Origin: Allodiplogaster sudhausi
Taxonomy: Eukaryota; Nematoda; Chromadorea; Rhabditida; Diplogasteridae
NCBI GenBank assembly: GCA_945643635.1
Contig: CALZFC010000102.1
Coordinates: 1-64,000, forward strand
Length of the DNA stretch: 64,000 bases
Reading direction: 5' to 3'
Below the pieces are notes generated by a model that did no database searches, had not been told where the DNA came from, and saw only the letters and a program-made list of their open reading frames with translations. Made by a program: the position numbers and the translations under genes. Shown here piece by piece: positions 62,697-64,000 of this stretch. The first letter of the stretch is position 1. Each line of letters begins with the position of its first letter.

Positions 62697-62769
62697 GCCC
62701 GGTTAGCTCAGTCGGTAGAGCACCAGACTCTTAATCTGGCTGTCGCGGGTTCGAGCCCCGCATCGGGCT
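62697..62769 (+). tRNA. tRNA-Lys(CTT) copy 265
   Basis: Consensus; spacer R.c.F with T8 in the flank. Confidence 0.97.
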
Positions 62770-62934
62770 TCAACTTTTTCTTTTTTCACGGTTCAATAGA
62801 GACAAATCAATTTTGCAATGCAGATATTGTTCGTTGAATTTATTTTCGAACTTTACAACTCTGTGTTTCTCGTTATTGCACGACCTTTTTTTTGAACAGC
62901 GTTCTTTCGCATCTTTTAATGAAGCGCATCCGTA

Positions 62935-63007
62935 GCCTGGTTAGCTCAGTCGGTAGAGCACCAGACTCTTAATCTGGCTGTCGCGGGTTCGAGCCCCGCA
63001 TCGGGCT
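62935..63007 (+). tRNA. tRNA-Lys(CTT) copy 266, C4T variant
   Basis: C4T acceptor-stem wobble, preceded by an R.c.F spacer; spacer after it T.n.F. Confidence 0.95.
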
Positions 63008-63171
63008 TCAACTTTTTCTTTTTTCACGGTTCAATAAAGAAAAATCAATTTTGCAATGCAGATATTGTTGTTGAATTTATTTTCGAACTTTACAACTCTG
63101 TGTTTCTCGTTATTGCACGACCTCTTTTTTGAACAGCGTTCTTTCGCATCTTTTAATGAAGCGCATCCGTA

Positions 63172-63244
63172 GCCCAGTTAGCTCAGTCGGTAGAGCACCA
63201 GACTCTTAATCTGGCTGTCGCGGGTTCGAGCCCCGCATCGGGCT
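63172..63244 (+). tRNA. tRNA-Lys(CTT) copy 267, G5A variant
   Basis: G5A replaces the G5-C68 acceptor pair by an A-C mismatch next to the G6-T67 wobble, which should weaken the stem. Trailer has an extra A (tcaaac); spacer G*.g.S followed by acagctc. Confidence 0.92.
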
Positions 63245-63410
63245 TCAAACTTTTTCTTTTTTCACGGTTCAATAAAGAAAAAGCAATTTTGCGATGCAGA
63301 TATTGTTGGTTGAATTTATCTTTGAACTTTACAGCTCTGTGTTTCTCGTTATTGCACGACCTCTTTTTTGAACAGCGTTCTTTCGCATCTTTTAATGAAG
63401 CGCATCCGTA

Positions 63411-63483
63411 GCCCGGTTAGCTCAGTCGGTAGAGCACCAGACTCTTAATCTGGCTGTCGCGGGTTCGAGCCCCGCATCGGGCT
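63411..63483 (+). tRNA. tRNA-Lys(CTT) copy 268
   Basis: Consensus; spacer D.t.F. Confidence 0.97.
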
Positions 63484-63648
63484 TCAACTTTTTCTTTTTT
63501 CACGGTTCAATAAAGACAAATCAATTTTGCAATGCAGATATTGTTTGTTGAATTTATTTTCGAACTTTACAACTCTGTGTTTCTCGTTATTGCACGACCT
63601 CTTTTTTGAACAGCGTTCTTTCGCATCTTTTAATGAAGCGCATCCGTA

Positions 63649-63721
63649 GCCCGGTTAGCTCAGTCGGTAGAGCACCAGACTCTTAATCTGGCTGTCGCGG
63701 GTTCGAGCCCCGCATCGGGCT
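63649..63721 (+). tRNA. tRNA-Lys(CTT) copy 269
   Basis: Consensus; spacer M.k.F. Confidence 0.97.
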
Positions 63722-63886
63722 TCAACTTTTTCTTTTTTCACGGTTCAATAATGACAAATCAATTTTGCAATGCAGATATTGTCTGTTGAATTTATTTTCG
63801 AACTTTACAACTCTGTGTTTCTCGTTATTGCACGACCTCTTTTTTGAACAGCGTTCTTTCGCATCTTTTAATGAAGCGCATCCGTA

Positions 63887-63959
63887 GCCCAGTTAGCTCA
63901 GTCGGTAGAGCACCAGACTCTTAATCTGGCTGTCGCGGGTTCGAGCCCCGCATCGGGCT
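63887..63959 (+). tRNA. tRNA-Lys(CTT) copy 270, G5A variant
   Basis: Same G5A acceptor mismatch as at 63172, exactly three units earlier. Trailer starts taac, one base shorter than in other units; the following G-class spacer is cut by the window end. Confidence 0.92.
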
Positions 63960-64000
63960 TAACTTTTTCTTTTTTCACGGTTCAATAAAGAAAAAGCAAT

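Larger units (their letters stand above)
60321..63959 (+). repeat. 3-unit higher-order repeat, about 714 bp
   Basis: G*.g.S spacers with the acagctc change follow copies 60321, 61033, 61746, 62459 and 63172, at steps of 712, 713, 713 and 713 bp, that is every third unit. The two units between are an R or D spacer of c or t type, then an M, E, D or T spacer of k or n type. A sixth member starts at 63887 and leaves the window. Confidence 0.8.
1..64000 (+). repeat. Tandem array of 270 tRNA-Lys(CTT) units, about 237 bp each
   Basis: The whole window consists of direct repeats of one unit: a 73-bp tRNA-Lys gene, a T-rich trailer, a variable window of about 54 bp and an 83-bp 5' flank. All copies have the same orientation. 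Unit length is 232 to 240 bp in the first 5 kb and almost always 235 to 238 bp afterwards. Both window ends fall inside the array: bases 1 to 60 are the end of a 5' flank, and 63960 to 64000 start a G-class spacer. Nothing unrelated interrupts the repeats. Differences between units are mostly single substitutions and T-run or A-run length changes, concentrated in the variable window, and they are shared by groups of units in ordered patterns. The copy number is what the given sequence shows; the true number in the genome depends on how well this region was assembled. Confidence 0.98.

Noticed and set aside
1..64000. CRISPR array
   Set aside because: The repeat is a whole tRNA gene with flank, and the so-called spacers are themselves homologous to each other. 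There are no unique spacers and no cas genes.
1..64000. tRNA-derived SINE family
   Set aside because: Units are directly joined head to tail with constant spacing, keep an intact cloverleaf and terminator, and lack target-site duplications and a 3' tail.
1..64000. Bacterial, phage or organellar tRNA cluster
   Set aside because: No encoded CCA, no hairpin terminators, only one isoacceptor, and good A and B boxes with T-run terminators fit nuclear pol III genes. The gene sequence resembles eukaryotic cytosolic tRNA-Lys.
1..64000. Genes on the minus strand
   Set aside because: The reverse complement of the unit shows no tRNA-like fold with proper boxes and no long open frame; nothing could be supported there.
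1..64000. Assigning the array to Entamoeba or another named lineage
   Set aside because: Entamoeba is known for tRNA arrays, but the tRNA sequence and unit layout alone do not identify a genus; a database search with the gene and the 5' flank would be needed.

Overview
The window is one uninterrupted, head-to-tail tandem array of a single gene, tRNA-Lys with anticodon CTT. I located 270 gene copies, all on the + strand, with starts from 61 to 63887 and a mean spacing of about 237 bp (238 bp in the regular middle part). The array runs off both ends of the window. There is no protein-coding gene, no other RNA gene and no unrelated DNA.

The organism is a eukaryote and this is nuclear DNA (inference). 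Each gene has internal A and B boxes, no encoded CCA, no intron, and ends in T-runs without a bacterial-type hairpin, as expected for RNA polymerase III. I cannot name the lineage. Tandem tRNA arrays are known in several eukaryotes (the arrayed tRNA units of Entamoeba, the tRNA-Pro and Tyr-Tyr-Ser clusters of Arabidopsis), but a single-isoacceptor array of this size is unusual as far as I know.

Unit layout (238 bp): gene 73 bp; 3' trailer with T-run terminators about 28 bp; variable window about 54 bp; nearly invariant 5' flank 83 bp. The variable window allows units to be classed. I use a three-part code. Part 1: A = aatcaagaaaaataaatt, T = aataaagaaaaatcaatt, G = aataaagaaaaagcaatt, D = aataaagacaaatcaatt, E = aataagacaaatcaatt, R = aatagagacaaatcaatt, M = aataatgacaaatcaatt; a star means the next motif is gcgatg instead of gcaatg; a prime means a small variant. 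Part 2: c = ttcgttg, g = ttggttg, n = ttgttg, k = tctgttg, t = tttgttg. Part 3: F = attttcgaac, S = atctttgaac, H = attttgaac. 'Short trailer' means cttctttttt and 'long trailer' means ctttttctttttt. Each gene entry gives the class of the spacer that follows it; all spacers after about 16 kb have the long trailer.

Regions: (1) 1 to about 5 kb, A-class units with many one-base indels, some inside genes. (2) About 5 to 16 kb, A-class units with R-class units at regular places, forming an 8-unit higher-order repeat of about 1.9 kb; variant genes with a CCT anticodon or D-arm changes lie in regions 1 and 2. (3) About 16.2 to 20 kb, a very uniform block of T.c.F units. (4) About 20 to 36 kb, T, G and D units mixed, often alternating c and g types. 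(5) About 36 to 60 kb, G*.g.S units alternating with D, E or R units. (6) About 60.3 to 64 kb, a 3-unit higher-order repeat of about 714 bp. The gene is almost invariant across all of these, while the spacer class changes along the array. This indicates continuing unequal exchange or conversion, possibly with selection on gene and promoter.
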